Positions 21,841 to 34,450 of a stretch of DNA of 64,000 nucleotides are shown here, one piece after another. The stretch comes from Adiantum capillus-veneris. Its lineage: Eukaryota > Streptophyta > Polypodiopsida > Polypodiales > Pteridaceae. Every line of letters begins with the position of its first letter. Within the stretch, counting starts at the first letter, position 1. The translations under genes and the position numbers were made by a program. The DNA is taken from positions 155,292,045-155,356,044 of the forward strand of contig CM043950.1 in NCBI GenBank assembly GCA_014529385.2, written 5' to 3'. Under the pieces are notes generated by a model, which was not told the origin of the DNA, ran no database searches, and worked only from the letters and a program-made list of their open reading frames with translations.

Positions 21841-23070
21841 CCAAAAATTATATGGCATACATAAATAAGGAAACCAACAACCTACCGATAGTCTTCATGA
21901 CACTTTGATGTCACACTGTAAGTTTCAAACCTATCTCCATAGAAGTAGCAATATGTTTGAAATCCTCATCGTTGAATCTACGCATTCATATCTTAATATA
22001 CTTTGTTTGGCACAAATAAATTTCTTCATCAACCTGCCTAAACTGTATGCCAAATCCCCAAATTTGACATCTCAAAAGAGGCATTTAAATCAGCTTTAGA
22101 ATTAGCAATGTGCTCCTCAATTGGTCTCATGAACATGTCATCAACATAAAGCTCAATGATTTAAAAAGTACACCATTTGCATACTAGAAATGAAAAGTTC
22201 TCTCAATTGGTCTTCGGTGAGTACTACACAAAACAACTTAATCTATGCCTAAAAGATCTTGAGAAAGTATGATTACTCCCAAGACACCTCTACACGACTG
22301 TAGAAGACACTCCTCAAATATGCAATTTCTAAAAGATGGTGTTTTTCTCCAGGTAAACCTAGAGGAAATGATGGACAATGATATCCGAGCACTAAGGTTT
22401 TTCCTAGTTTAGATTACTTTGTCTCTAGCAATGGCACCAAATGTATGGGTGGTTTGCCAAGCTTCATTCTATCTTATTGTAGAGATAGCAAGAACCACGT
22501 ACATAATTGTCAAGCCATGGGACATAGTTCACGTCTATGTGCAGCCAAGTCAGAAAAAATATTTTCATACCAAGTGCATGGTGTTTGTTTTAAACCATAC
22601 AAGGCCTTCTTAAGCCTGCACACCTTGTTTCCCTACCCTTTTTGAATAGAACCACAAGGCTATGATGCATGCACTTCCTCATGCAAATCACCATTAAAAA
22701 ACTCAGTCTTTATGTCAAATTGATGCACATTCAGACCTTCATGAGCCACAAATACACAAATGCTATGAATGGTAGTCGTATGACAAGTGGGAACAAAAGC
22801 CTCATCAAAATCAATGTCCTCTTGAGCATACCCTTTTTCCACAAGTCTAGACTTAGTGTGATCAACACTACCATCATGCTTACATTTCAACTTGAAAACC
22901 CACTCACTATCAATTGGTTTTTGCTCAAAGGCCTATCACAAAGCGACCATGTACCATTCTTCCAAAAAGCATCATACTCAAATTGAATTATAGCCAACCA
23001 AAATTTTGAATTTTGTGCTTCATCAAATGATAGGGTCTTTTCCTCATCATACATACTAGACACAAGCAAA
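21840..23070 (-). pseudogene. Element I reverse transcriptase
   Basis: Minus-strand copia RT pieces: EKTLSFDEAQNSKFWLAIIQ, HTKSRLVEKGYAQEDIDFDE, VHQFDIKTEFFNGDLHEEVHA, VCRLKKALYGLKQ (about 22620-22580), IIELYVDDMFMRPIEEHIAN with the catalytic YVDD (about 22170-22110), and TSMEIGLKLTV (about 21950). The catalytic box is kept but the frame is broken repeatedly. Confidence 0.78.
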
Positions 23071-23239
23071 CCATTAATAATCTAATGTAAAAGAGGCATG
23101 TTGAAAACATGAATAAGTACAACCAAAAAAAGGTGCACACAATCTTTTTTCATGCAATGATTGCACCAACCATCTTGGCATGCCTCTAGGCTTCTCATTT
23201 CAGCTCTATGCATCTTGTAACTCTACATCAAAAATTGGG

Positions 23240-23661
23240 TGATTTGGAACATGCATAGATTGTATATGTGGCTCATGAGGACTTACATTCATACTCCCTC
23301 CATGAATAGAGGCATCAACCTTTCATATACATTTGTGAGATCATGTATGTCTCCTTGGTATAGGCTAATAGAGACTGAAATGTATCTTCCACAAACACAA
23401 CCTCTTGGCTAGGCAACATACACTTTGATTGTACAACCTATAACCTTTTCTTCCTAGACTTTAACTAAGGAAAACACATTTTATACCCTTATCATCCAAG
23501 ATTTTTCATTGTTTCTTAGGAACCAATGCATAATCTAAGTAACCAAACATAGGCAAGTGACAAATGGATGGCTTCTTGCCATGCCAATCCTTATAATGAG
23601 TGAAATATCGTAATGTCTTAGTGGGAAAAAAATTTCTTAGTACATACACAACACACATGAC
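23240..23661 (-). pseudogene. Element I integrase, C-terminal part
   Basis: Minus strand: HGKKPSI, MFGYLDYALVPKK, LDDKGIKCVF, KGYRLYNQ - the conserved end of copia integrases that leads to RT. The other half is at 33446-33990, beyond the G insertion. Confidence 0.75.
23657..23661. other. Target-site duplication of element G, left copy
   Basis: ATGAC; the same bases follow the 3' LTR at 33446-33450. Confidence 0.8.
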
Positions 23662-23880
23662 CATTACCATACATATGTGGTAGTGATTTGTGTGAGCACA
23701 CTTAGGACCATTGCTTGTTGCATTTTTCCCTCACTAGGAGGTTTTTCCCCCCCGTGCATTGTATATACACCCATCACTCTAGGCTAACTTATCTTTGAAT
23801 TGTGCACTAAGAAATATACTCTTTTTCTGCTTTGAGCTTATTCATCTTATCCAACCTGTGTGCAGCCCTAGTTCCAACCA
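23662..23880 (+). repeat. 5' LTR of element G
   Basis: 219 bp from CATTACCATAC to GTTCCAACCA, with TATATAC at about 23762 as a TATA-like site. Matches 33220-33445 and the F LTR. Confidence 0.85.
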
Positions 23881-23881
23881 T

Positions 23882-23893
23882 TGGTATTGGAGC
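23882..23893 (+). other. Primer-binding site of element G
   Basis: TGGTATTGGAGC, two changes from the initiator-methionine site TGGTATCAGAGC, one base after the LTR. Confidence 0.75.
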
Positions 23894-24239
23894 AAGTTGC
23901 ATAATTTTGCCATAGTCGCCAGTGTTTCCAGCACCCACCTGTTCACTTTCTCCAATTTGGTTGAGCTTTGGTGAGCATCATCAAGTTGACAAATTCTTCA
24001 GGTAAGCTCATAGAGCTCTGTTTGCTCAAAATTTTGATTCAGACTCATTTTGGCCTCCATTTCCACTACAGGCGGTATTGTACATGGAATTTTGTCCTTC
24101 TGTACAAATTTATATCATTGAAATTTTTTTCAGAACAAGCCCCTTACAGTTTGCTTTGGGTTGTGCTATATAGCACATGTTTCTCCTACTTTCTTTTACC
24201 TCTTTTTGAGCAGTTTTCACATTAGGTGCAGTCACTTGC

Positions 24240-24960
24240 ATGGCTGACAATAACTTAGGTGTTTTCAAGATGTTTGATGATGAGGACAAACTGGATGGGG
24301 ATAACTACCCAATGTGAGCTTACATGATGCAACATGTTCTTGTGTCAAAGGGAATTTGGAATGTTGTGTAGGGCTTTGATGAACGTCCGTCTTATGTGGA
24401 TACAGGCTTTGTTGGGAATGTTGCAGGTTTTGGTGGCAAGACTATTGCTACTAGATTTGTTTTACCTATGGTTGAGTAGTCTCGATAGGATGTTAGAGAT
24501 GTGCAGACAGATGCATTACTAGAAGTATCTATGAAGCACACTATTACTCCTCACATTCACTCAGCTAAATCAGCAAAATAGGCTTGGGATATTTTGGTTG
24601 GTCTCCATGCAAGTCACAATGAGTCTATAATTGCATTGTTACATAAAGAGATGGAATCAAAGATTATGCATGAGGAAGATGTCATGGACACTTTCCTTGT
24701 TGGTATCAAGGATATTAATGAGCAACTCATTTCTATAGGCAAAGTTATTTCTTACGGTTCACTTGTGTAGACTATCCTTGATGCATTGCCAGTTTCTTAC
24801 CAAACTTATGCTAGTACTTGGAGACTTATGACCATAGAAAATCCCGATGTTGTCAAGTTTGATGGATATGCACATTGTTGTTGCAAGAGTCACTTTTAAG
24901 AAAGAATAGGGCTTTACAGTGTGCTATTGAATAGGCTTTTGTTGTTGCTCAAAGAAAATG
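24240..24960 (+). pseudogene. Element G gag
   Basis: Starts MADNNLGVFKMFDDEDKLDG, followed by the copia Gag pattern NYPM.AYMMQHVL (UBN2-type capsid), KSAK.AWDILVGLHASHNES, LLHKEMESKIMHEEDVMDTF, DINEQLISIGKVISYGSLV and ILDALPVSYQTYAS. In-frame stops at 24316, 24367, 24475 and later. A non-functional capsid protein gene. Confidence 0.82.
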
Positions 24961-24988
24961 TGGTAACAATAATGTAGACACTTCTTCA

Positions 24989-26650
24989 GTGTTTCTTCAT
25001 CGAGTGGCAAATCACCTCTTTCCAATGCTTCTACTAGAAGCACCTCGTGCGGGAATTTTGGTGAAAAAGGCAAAAGAAGATGCATTGCCATTTGTAGGAA
25101 TTGTAGAATCTTTTGTGAAAGGAGATTGTGGTACTGATGTAGATGTAGAGTGGGCATTTAGTGTAGAGTGCACTTATGATCCTTTTGTCCATGATGCATG
25201 TATGTTAGTTGCTACAGATTCACATGTGTGGTACAAAGCACATTACCTCAGATCATGACTTGTTTTCATCTCTTGAGTCTGTCCCTCATGGGAATACGGT
25301 CACTTGTGCCAATAATGCCTCTTATCCAGTCAAAGGAGTTGGAAATATTGTGATGATTGCAGCAAATGGCAGTTCTTTCACACTTGTTGATGCACTTTAT
25401 GTACCTGGGATCAAAAAGAACCTTTTGTCTATTTTTGCACTTGCTAGACTTGGACTTATTGTGAAATTTATGGATAGCAGATGTACAGATCATGATCTCA
25501 AGTTTGGTTATGAAATTGTTGCATCTGACATTTTTTGTCATGGGCTATGTAAGCTCACTTTGTATAACAAATGTGGGTAGAAATTTGCAAATGCAGTTAT
25601 GGATTCAAAGGTTGTTTTAGATGCAAACTTTAGCATGCATGTTTTGGGAATCTAAAATTTTCCAAATTGTTGCGTTTGTAGAAATCTGATATGGTTTCTT
25701 CTTTTCCACCTCTTGAAGCACCTTTGTAGCATGTTTGTGAAGGTTGTATTTTGGGTAAGATGCAGATTTTGAAGTTTCCAAAGGATGGTTTAGTAAGGGC
25801 TACATGCATATTGCAACTTGTGCATAGTGATTTTTGTGGGCCTATGCAAACTCCATCCTTCGTCAATTACCTATACTTCATGACTTTCATTGATGATTAC
25901 TTCATGCATGCATGGGCATATCCGCTTAAAACTAAGTTCGAAGTGTTCTTGTGCTTCAAGCAATTTTTGGCTATGGCTGAAAATGTCTATAATGTACTAT
26001 GAGGACCCTCCGTTTAGATTGTAGGGAGGAGTATATGTCTCATGATTTTAATGCATTTTTGGCTAATCGTGGGATAAAAAACCAATGTAGAGTGTTGTAT
26101 ACACCTTAACAAAATGGTGTTGCTGAAAGAAAAAGAGGGTCATTTAGGAAGATGGCACGATAAATGGTCAAGAGTAAAGCTTTTCCACATTCGTTTTGGC
26201 TTGAGGCTATCATGTGTGCTACTTATGTACTTAACAAGTGTCCTACAAAATCTTGCAGTCTATGACTCCTTGTCAAGCATGGCATGATAAGAAGCCATCT
26301 ATTGATCACATGAATGTTTTTGGGTGTTTAGCTTATGCTTTGGTCTTGAAAACGCATCGAAGAAAATTGGATGATAAGGCTGTTAAGTGCATTTTTGTTG
26401 GATACACTACTAAAAGCAAAGGTTACAGGTTATACCATCCACAAACAAAACATATCTTGGTTTCAAGACGTTATGTTTGTGCAAGATTGTGTTCAGCCTT
26501 TGTTATCATGTACCAAAGACAATAATGTGAGCTCACATGACATTTATGAAACTTTGTTGCCTTTTTTTAATGGTGGAAACGTGAATGTAAGTTCCAATGA
26601 AGCAAATGTACAGCCTATGGGAGTTTTTGAAAATGTTACAAATTAGTTTA
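24989..26650 (+). pseudogene. Element G protease and integrase
   Basis: Protease region: the frame reads SHVWYKAHYLRS where element F has the SGATKHIT active-site block; about 17 bases carrying the catalytic motif are deleted. Then VKGVGNIVMIAANGSSFTLVDALYVPGIKKNLLSI and LARLGLIVKF. Integrase follows: HVCEGCILGKMQ, LQLVHSDFCGPMQTPS, YFMTFIDDYFMHAWAYPLKTK, KPSIDHMNVFGCLAYALVLK and KCIFVGYTTKSKGYRLYHP. Several stops. Confidence 0.82.
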
Positions 26651-26845
26651 TCACTAAGGTAGATGTACATGATATACTTGATGATGTACTTGATGTGGAA
26701 AGGGATCAGAATGAGGAGGCTAGAGGTATGCCAAAATGGATGGTGCATACTTTCTATGATAGTAAATTGAATGCACCTATGTCTAGTCGTACTCATTTAA
26801 GTTCTTGCCATGCATCTTATCATTCAGATTGTTATGCTTGTTGTT

Positions 26846-26850
26846 TCTAG
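26846..26850. other. Target-site duplication of element H, left copy
   Basis: TCTAG, repeated at 31515-31519 where the G reading frame resumes. Confidence 0.75.
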
Positions 26851-29800
26851 TGATAGCCATTTTTCGGCTTTCCATAATTTCCATAGTAAGCTACCTCACC
26901 CTACCAAAATCACCCAAACACTGTGGCTATCCCTACCATTTCACTGTTAGGCGTGTGTGAGTTAGGGGACTTTCCCCATATTTTCTTAAAAACCCTCAGC
27001 TAGCTAGTCACTGTGCTAGTTGAGCCAAAAAAATAAATAGAATTAAAAAAATAAAATATATTATGGCCCATTTGTGTGTAAATATTGCATTGTATATATG
27101 GCCTAAATATAGGGATTTTTATAATTATTCTGGTATTTTATTTAAATATTTATACTTAGGTGTGTGTTTTATTAAACCTGTGTATGCCTTCTTTCATCCT
27201 CTTACACCATAAGTATATTTTTTGCCAATGTGTACATACTCTAACCTCATTTTTGTTTTATACAAATCACTGCCACATTTTCACCCTCACCCTTGTGAAA
27301 ACAAAAAATGATTTCTACTCCCTTAGTCACGTGTATTATATTATTTTCATTTACTTGTATACCTTTTCCTCTTTCACCCAAAATAATACAAAGAGGGACC
27401 ATATAATATGATTCCAATATCTTTCCATATCCATAATTCCTTCATATTTTTATTATTATTTTCACTCATTATTCTAACACCATGTGCTCATTGAGCTAAA
27501 ATCCATGAATAGTCCATACACTAGTCCTACCATGTATATATTGCTTTATTCACCAATAATCCTCCTCCATGCATGTGTAAAGGGCAACTTGGATGCTTTG
27601 TATTATGATATGACAAAGGAGGGGCTCACTCTTGGATACATTGTACAAATTCAACAAAGGAGAGGGCCACTAAAAGACTTTGGCAGGCATAAAAAATAGG
27701 CTTTTGGTGAGAATTTTGGCACCTATCTCCGTTCATAATTTGAAGAAGTTATCAACAGAGAAAATGTAGCCCACGATCTGAATAATCACCTCAAATTTTT
27801 TCATGACTTTTGGAGCTACCAGCGGTGAGATAGGATTTTTTGAGTGGACCCCAATCTGCCCACTTTTCTCACAAAGTAACCCATAGTCTTCTCTCACCTC
27901 CTTTTCCACTTCCACACACATACACTCATTCCTCTCCATCCCTCACTCAAACCTGCAACTTTCATGGCTTACTTCATCTTCTTCACCATTTCCATCTCTC
28001 CTTACTCCATAGCTCAAAAGATTATCATCTCTACACACATATAGCTCAATTTCTCTCTCTAGAATCAAATTCATATTACCATAACCTCTTCATCCTTTCA
28101 TAAAAGGAGAAAAAATCAGCAAATACCAAGCTCAAGCCCTACAAAAGGAGGAGTTTTATCTTGGAGAATTCAACTTCCCCATGGTCACAAGAACTGCACC
28201 GACAAAGTTCTACAACCGCTTCATTCACTGGAGGAGAAGGTGGAAAATTTCATTTACATCTTGTGGTTTCCACCAAATTGTGTATATTCTCATCCTTCTC
28301 TTACTTTTTATCATTGTATAAATCATATAATGCACCTTGACTGCATATGCCATGTAATTTTACCCCATCCTGCTAACTTCAAACTATAATTACTAGCTAC
28401 TAACCACTAACCTTATTGTAAAATGCACCCTCTACTAGAGTAGGCACTCCCAAATTATTCACTCAATCTCTCTCTCCTTTCATCCTCAATAATTCTCTTC
28501 CCTTGACCCCACATCCATGTGACTCAAAGGACAAGAGAGACCCACCCTCATTTAAAAAAATAAAATATGCATAATCTTTGATTTTTTCAAATAAACTTGA
28601 TTAGGCCTAATCCTAATCGGGGCTTCTAAAACCTATAAATAGAGCCCTTCTCTACCTTGTAAAACATCACATGATCACACTACACCACACCATTCTCAAC
28701 ACATAACACACCACTCTTCAAGCCTAGTTGTGTAGAGTGTGTGCATTGTGAGTGCTCTATTCCATCACTACACGTAGCCTGCATGGAGAAGCTTGAAGTT
28801 AGTTATGCCATCTAGAGGAGTGGAGTGATACCATACTCTACATCACACTTGTAGCCTACTCTTGTCCATAAATAAGATTCATAGTTTTGGGCTTCTCTCC
28901 AAATTGACTTGATAAGTTGGCTCATCAGGTGGTTGAAGGTATATTGTCCTTGAAGTCTGTTGTGCTATTTCGTGCTTGATGGTTTGAGGGCTTGTTGAAT
29001 TGTTTGCCTAAAAAGTCAATTGTAAGAGGGTGCTCGGTGAGAGGGCTCCCGTGACCCTAAGACAATTTGTGTATTGGCAACAAGGTCAAGTTTTGTGTTG
29101 TCTCTCTATTTCTCATCAAGCTTTGTGTGCATCTAGTCTTTAAGGCTAAGACTGAGTTGCTCAAGTTGATTTGTGCTCTTTACCTCTCTCTGGCGTGGTG
29201 AATGTTTATGTTTGGTGTGTGTGGCTATCTTGCATTCCCTTCTCTTTGTGTGTTTGAGTATAAGGAGATATCACGTGCGTCCTAGGGAGGGCGAGCTTTT
29301 TGAAATGGGGCCTCTAAACCCAAACCAATGGGCCTACCCTCACAAAATGTTCGTAAAGAGGTACGCACACTACTTGGGACACCACCTTCTTTTGGGAGTG
29401 GAGAAGGAAACCAATCAAAATAACACTTGCACTCACCCACTCAAGCAACACACTTTGAAAACCCCCTTACTCTATATACACTTTGGACACTTGAACACCA
29501 TCAACGATTATGAAACTCAATGCCGTGCATCAAATGAAATATGCAATTTGTGGAATAGCATTCACCTTCTCCCCATAATACATCCAAACTCCTTCTCTCT
29601 CAAGCACTCATCAAAAAATCATGCGCACAAGACTTGCCTCTCAAACACACAAGAGAATCACTTACATCAAACTAACACACTTTGCATAGAGAGCTCATCT
29701 CCATCTATGCAATGCCGTGACACAAATAATATCACCATGAGAGGTAGCCACATGCATATGTAATGAAGCAAAAGAGAGTTGGAGTGAGAAATTTCTTTAG

Positions 29801-31514
29801 ACCAATTGAATAAGTGTGGAGAAACAAACCAATGGTAAATTGAGAATAGAACACTTACTTGATTTCTCGCGCACCTTTTTAGGGGAGGACAAACACTGGC
29901 TAACCATCACGAATTGCGACACTTGAAATTTTTTGAAGATGATTTAATGATCATTAACATAACCATGAGAGAGATCATGATGTATTTACAAGTTATTGAG
30001 GTGCTACAAATGATTTATTGGGTTGATGGAGTAAGAGATTGTAGAATAGAAAGAGTGGAGGATAGAGTTGCACTTCCTCCAAAGAGGAGGGTTAGGAGGG
30101 GGGATGTGAAATAGGGAGAGTTGGGGTTTTCTCTACTATTGATCAAGCAACAACATGAAGTTGAAAATATAGGTGTGTGTCCTTGAGTCTCTCCAAGGGG
30201 GGCTATTTATAGTTGTGTAGGAGTGGGATTATGCTACACTTAATTAGGGTGAGTGATTAGCCCTAATTAAGTGTCCTTTGACCACTCATTGAATATTGGA
30301 CATAAAAGGGACTATTTATTCACCAAAAATATCATTTTTAGACCGTGAAGGCTCCATAGGGGTGCATAATGTAGGTGGGCCCCACCATGAGGCCCTACGG
30401 GTGGCTTCTGCGGGGTATCTCAACTTGTCTGTCTTGGCATTTAGAAAGCATCTTTAGGTTGTTCCCATCACATGAAAGTGACCTTGAACACTCATTGCTC
30501 TTCTAGAAGATGAGTAGGGGAAAAATAAGATCTCACCCTCTTGATTTACTTGATTTACAGTTCCCTTTTGCTGCGAATCTGACAGATTTACACTATTTTG
30601 GCCATAACTTTTTACCTGTAGCTCGGAATGACATGCTTCAAAAGGCAAATTTGACATTCTCAACATGTTTGATATGAATTTGTACTATTCTTCACGCCCA
30701 TGCACCAAGGAATTCGGTTTGTAAGGTCCACACTAGGCTAGGGAACCTTTTGCTTCCAAGTCTTCTTGTATGGGCCCTTTGCTTGTATGCATCCAAGGGG
30801 AATCATGCTTTTTCAAAAGGGTATGATGCTTAAACAAATAGAGGAGGGCCCAATATTATTTTCTTGTGAAAAGAATATACAATTTGAGTCTTTTTGAAAG
30901 GAGAAAAACTATATGTATATTCTTAAGAGATATTGGGCCACCTATGTAGGGGGCATAGAAGACTTGTAGAGATGGACCATAATCTTTGGTAAAGACAAGT
31001 GGAGGGTTGATTTTCCATGGTAATTTATTTATATGGGATGGAAGATGGATATATTATTTTTCTACTACTAATTCACAAGAGGTAAGAAAGTTTGGGGGTA
31101 GATAGTTGGTTATTGTATGCTTACTTTTATTTACAAAGCAAAAAAGAAAAGGGTGGTAATATAAATATATGACTAAGGTGACATTTTTGGGAAGAGTACA
31201 ATGTATGTGTCGCCACAAAGGTTAAACGAAGAGGGGGAATTTACTCTAGATAACTTAATAGCATAGAAAAATATATACACATATGAGGAAGAGGACGTTG
31301 AGTAGGCTGAAAAATGTTGCAAAAAGATGGTTACCATTTTATGCCACTCACTAGTTCGCATCTACAACTAGGCGGTGCCCCTTTTCTTGTTTGGTTTCTG
31401 GCTGTGGGTTGTTGTTGTCTCTGATTGTGCTTGCCCCAGCTCCAATTGAGCAGCACGGGAGCCTCGGGGGGTGTTTAGAGGCCGCTCTTCTTGTTGCCCG
31501 CCCCGGACCGCCTC
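26851..31514 (+). mobile_element. Element H: probable solo long LTR of a Tat-like element
   Basis: A 4.66-kb insert in copia G. Its start, TGATAG, resembles the Tat-type LTR starts of A and B (TGATGC, TGATGG). Its end, GGTGTTTAGAGGCCG then CCCGCC, closely matches the end of the B LTR, and GGCGGTGCCCCTTTTCTTG at about 31371 matches the matching part of the A LTR. A TATA box (TATAAATAG, 28634) lies in the right orientation. I find no gag or pol motif and no internal duplicate, so a single very long LTR left by recombination is the simplest reading. It ends TC rather than CA, so the right limit is uncertain by a few bases. Confidence 0.6.
28634..28642 (+). promoter_or_regulatory. TATA box in element H
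   Basis: TATAAATAG followed by AGCCCTTCTCT and a CA-rich leader, the same layout as the A LTR promoter. Confidence 0.6.
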
Positions 31515-33140
31515 TCTAGTTTATGTGATGTGGAAGAACCTCTTTCTTTTGATGAAGCATAGAATTGAAAGAATTGGATGGTTGCCATGCAATCAAAATA
31601 TGATGCATTTATAGAAAATGCATCTTATGGGTTAGATTGTTATGCTTTGGTTGTTTCTAGTTTATGTGATGTGGAAGAACCTCTTTCTTTTGATGAAGTA
31701 AAAAATTCAGACGATTGGATGGTTGCCATGCAATCAGAATAGGATGCACATATAGAAAATGACACATGGAATATATGTGATTTGCCTCCTTGCAAGAAGA
31801 ATATTGGTATGAGGTGGGTTTACAAGTTGAAACGTAATCCTGATAGTAGTGAGATTGATCGCTCCAAGGCTTGACTTGTTGCAAAAGGTTATGAAAGCAT
31901 AAATGCATTGATTGAAGAGACTTTTGCTCCCACTTGTTGTATGACTACTATTTTCTTTAATGGTAATATATTTGAGGAAGTTTATGTAATGCAACCTCAC
32001 CGTTTTGTCAAGCAAGGACAAAAAGATAAACTAAAAAGGCTTTATATGGATTGAAGTAGTCTCCTTGTGCTTGGTATGAGAAATCTTGCACTCATTTGGA
32101 TAAATGAGACTTCTGTAAATAGTCCAACAGAAAGCACTCTGTATGTAAAGCGTGAGGGTGATGTATTTCTCATCATCGTTCTATATGCAGATGATTTTCT
32201 AGTTACTGTCTCAAATGAGACCACATTACTAAATTCAAAGCTGATTTAAATGCTACTTTCAAAATGAAAAATTTGGGACTATTGCATCATTACTTGGGCA
32301 CACAATTTAAATAGTGTGATGGTGGTATTTCCTTCTGTCAAAAAAACTAAATAGAGACATTACTATCTAACTTTGGACTTGAGGACTACAAACCTATTGC
32401 TACTCTCATGAAAACACGTTTGAAATTGAGTCTTGATGATGTAGGTGATCCTACCTAAGTCGCTCTTTATAGAATTGCTATTGGATGCTTTATTTATGTA
32501 TGCAATATGAGGCCTGATACTCAGTCTGCAATCTCATAGGTTAGCAAATTTATGCATAGCCCAGGGTCTAAGCATTGGCAGGATGTCAAGAGAATTTTTT
32601 TCTACTTGAATGGCACTTTCAATCTTGACTTGTTTTATCCCAAGGGGAGATCATTACTATTAGGTTTACATGCTTTTTTGAACTCCAACTAGGATGGTTG
32701 TTATGACACGCAAGTGTCCACAAGTGGCTTTTGTTTAATTCTACTCGGTAGTTCATGCATATCATGGTTAAGCAATAATCAAACTACTATGGCCACTTCT
32801 AGTTGTGAGGCTAAGTACAGGGAAGTCTTCGCATCTACAATTGAGGGTGTATGGCTCAGATGCATTATGGTTGATTTGGGTGTTGGACGGGACACTACCA
32901 CCATCATCTACATTGAAACTTAGAGTGCATTGGCGGTTGCGAGGAACCCAATTTTTCATGCTCACACAAAGCACATTGAGGTGCATTATCACTACGCTAG
33001 AGAGTGACTCTCAGTGGGAGAGATCGGCTTGGCATATGTGCCGACACAGGACAACCTTGCAGATCTGTTCACAAAGGCATTTCATCATAAAAAGTTTGAA
33101 GCTTTGTGAAAAACTCTGGGCTTGCTTCCCTTTTTGGATT
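31515..33140 (+). pseudogene. Element G reverse transcriptase and RNase H
   Basis: Resumes the G frame after H. RT: SLCDVEEPLSFDE, MRWVYKLKRNPDS, VAKGYESINALIEETFAPT, LYADDFLVTVSN (catalytic YADD form, about 32184), LLHHYLGTQF, SLDDVGDPT. RNase H: SSCISWLSNNQTTMATSSCE, AKYREVFASTIEGVWLRC, FHAHTKHIEVHYHYA and DNLADLFTKAF. A tandem duplication at its start (about 141 bp) and many stops. Non-functional. Confidence 0.82.
31516..31800 (+). repeat. About 141-bp tandem duplication at the start of G RT
   Basis: CTAGTTTATGTGATGTGGAA occurs at 31516 and 31657, each followed by the same run through TGATGAAG and GGATGGTTGCCATGCAATCA. The first copy directly abuts the H insertion. Confidence 0.85.
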
Positions 33141-33219
33141 GGTCATGCACTCAGTGCATGGAATTTCCCTATGCACTATGTGCAAGCTCTTGCTCACCAC
33201 ATCACTCCCATGGGAAATA

Positions 33220-33445
33220 TATTACCATATATATGTGGTAGTGATGTGTGTGAACACATTTAGGACCATCGAGGCATTTTTTCCCTCACTAGGAGGTTCC
33301 CCCCCGTGCATTATATATATGCTCATCACTCCAGGGCTAGATTATCTTTAGATTGGGCACTAAGCAATATACTCTATGTTGTGTTCCTTGAGCTTCTTCA
33401 TCTTCTCCAAGTTGTGTGTGTTTCCCTGCAACCCTAGTTCCAACA
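33220..33445 (+). repeat. 3' LTR of element G
   Basis: 226 bp from TATTACCATATATATGTGG to GTTCCAACA; followed by the ATGAC duplication. A TATATATG-rich segment near 33310 is the likely promoter. Confidence 0.85.
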
Positions 33446-33990
33446 ATGACAACCTCAAGCCAAAATGCATGTGGCAAAGCTTGGCTTTTGACCATATATC
33501 GTGCCATTTCTATAAGTGACATGATTTTTTTTCTTTGTAATGCCATTTCATTGAGGGGTATACACACACTACACCATGGTGTTTTATCCCATGACTATCT
33601 AGAAATGCATTTGAACTCTTTAGACATTTATATCCCCCCCCCCCCCCCCCCCCTGCGATCAGAATGGAGTGTGCCCACACTAATACCATATACATTTTCA
33701 GCCATAAAAAAGAATTTCTTGAAGAACATAATAAATTAGACTTTGTCAAAAGCACAGGCATGCATGCATGCCTAGAGTAATCATCAAGGAAATTCACCAA
33801 AATAAGGGTAGTGCATTGGACCTCAAATATCATTGTGTACAAGCTACAATTTGTGAATAACCTACACAGAACCATCCTTGGAAACTTAGAATGCTACATT
33901 CTACCCAAAATACCACCTTCACAGACATGTTTCAATGGTCTCTCAAGAGGGGCCAACAAACCAACAATATCAGATTTCTACAAACGCAAC
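33446..33990 (-). pseudogene. Element I integrase, N-terminal part
   Basis: Minus strand: NFLDDYSRHACMPVL (core), FLDSHGIKHHGVVC (Asp-Gly changed region), ARYMVKSQALPHAFWLEVV next to the G target site. A poly-C run (33634-33653) reads as poly-Gly in the frame and interrupts it. Continues at 23661. Confidence 0.75.
33634..33653. repeat. Poly-C tract, 20 bases
   Basis: Twenty consecutive C on the plus strand inside the copia I integrase relic, absent from the related elements F and G. Confidence 0.95.
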
Positions 33991-34450
33991 AAACATGAAA
34001 AATTCAGGTGACCAAAATGAGCATGCGAAAGTTTTACATGTAAAGTAGCCTTTGACTCAAAATCTATGCATGCTAGGTCTTCCACACATTCCTCATACAA
34101 ATTGAGCTTATACAATCCACAAAACAAAGTAGTAGATGCCACATGGCATCACCAAACTGAGATAATGCATGGTATATCTACCATCCACAAACTTGACTAG
34201 AAGACCTAGTTTCACGAGTGCATACACATACAAAATAATTTTTTTGATGCGAGGTACATATGAAGCATCCAAAAGTGTGAAGGATTTTCGACTTGAAGTA
34301 GTAATGGGTTTGGGCTATCTAAGAATTGATTCCAAACTCATGGTCCATGTTACACGTTGCATGGCTTGTAGAGGGCAACACACACTTTCTGCCATTGCTA
34401 GAGTGAAACAACCCAAATGTAGTTTTTTAAGGTCATTCTGATTCCTATGC
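33990..34450 (-). pseudogene. Element I protease end and integrase zinc region
   Basis: Minus strand: LLDASYVPRIKK, LVKLGLLVKFVDGRYTM, and nearer 33900 the KHVC/ILGK-type zinc region and HFGHLKFFMFVAFVEI-like copia motif. Protease active site not seen; homology fades by about 34450. Confidence 0.65.

Larger units (their letters stand above)
23662..33445 (+). mobile_element. Element G: Ty1/copia retrotransposon, split by H
   Basis: Plus-strand copia bounded by short LTRs (23662-23880 and 33220-33445) and ATGAC. Order: primer site, gag, protease, integrase, then element H (26851-31514), then RT and RNase H. About 5.1 kb without H, which is normal for copia. Many stops and a deletion in the protease active site make it dead. 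Confidence 0.9.
21840..34450 (-). mobile_element. Element I: decayed Ty1/copia, minus strand, split by G
   Basis: Minus-strand copia relic in two parts: gag/protease/integrase at 33446-34450 and integrase end/RT at 21840-23661. Joining 33446 to 23661 restores the integrase run (ARYMVKSQALPHAFWLEVV, then HGKKPSI and MFGYLDYALV). No LTR is recognised for it. It has many stops and is older than G. Confidence 0.82.

Noticed and set aside
29173-29763. 196-codon ORF inside element H
   Set aside because: No recognised domain, composition rich in His/Asn/Ser/Thr, lies in LTR-like DNA; I cannot support it as a gene, though it could mark a further insertion.
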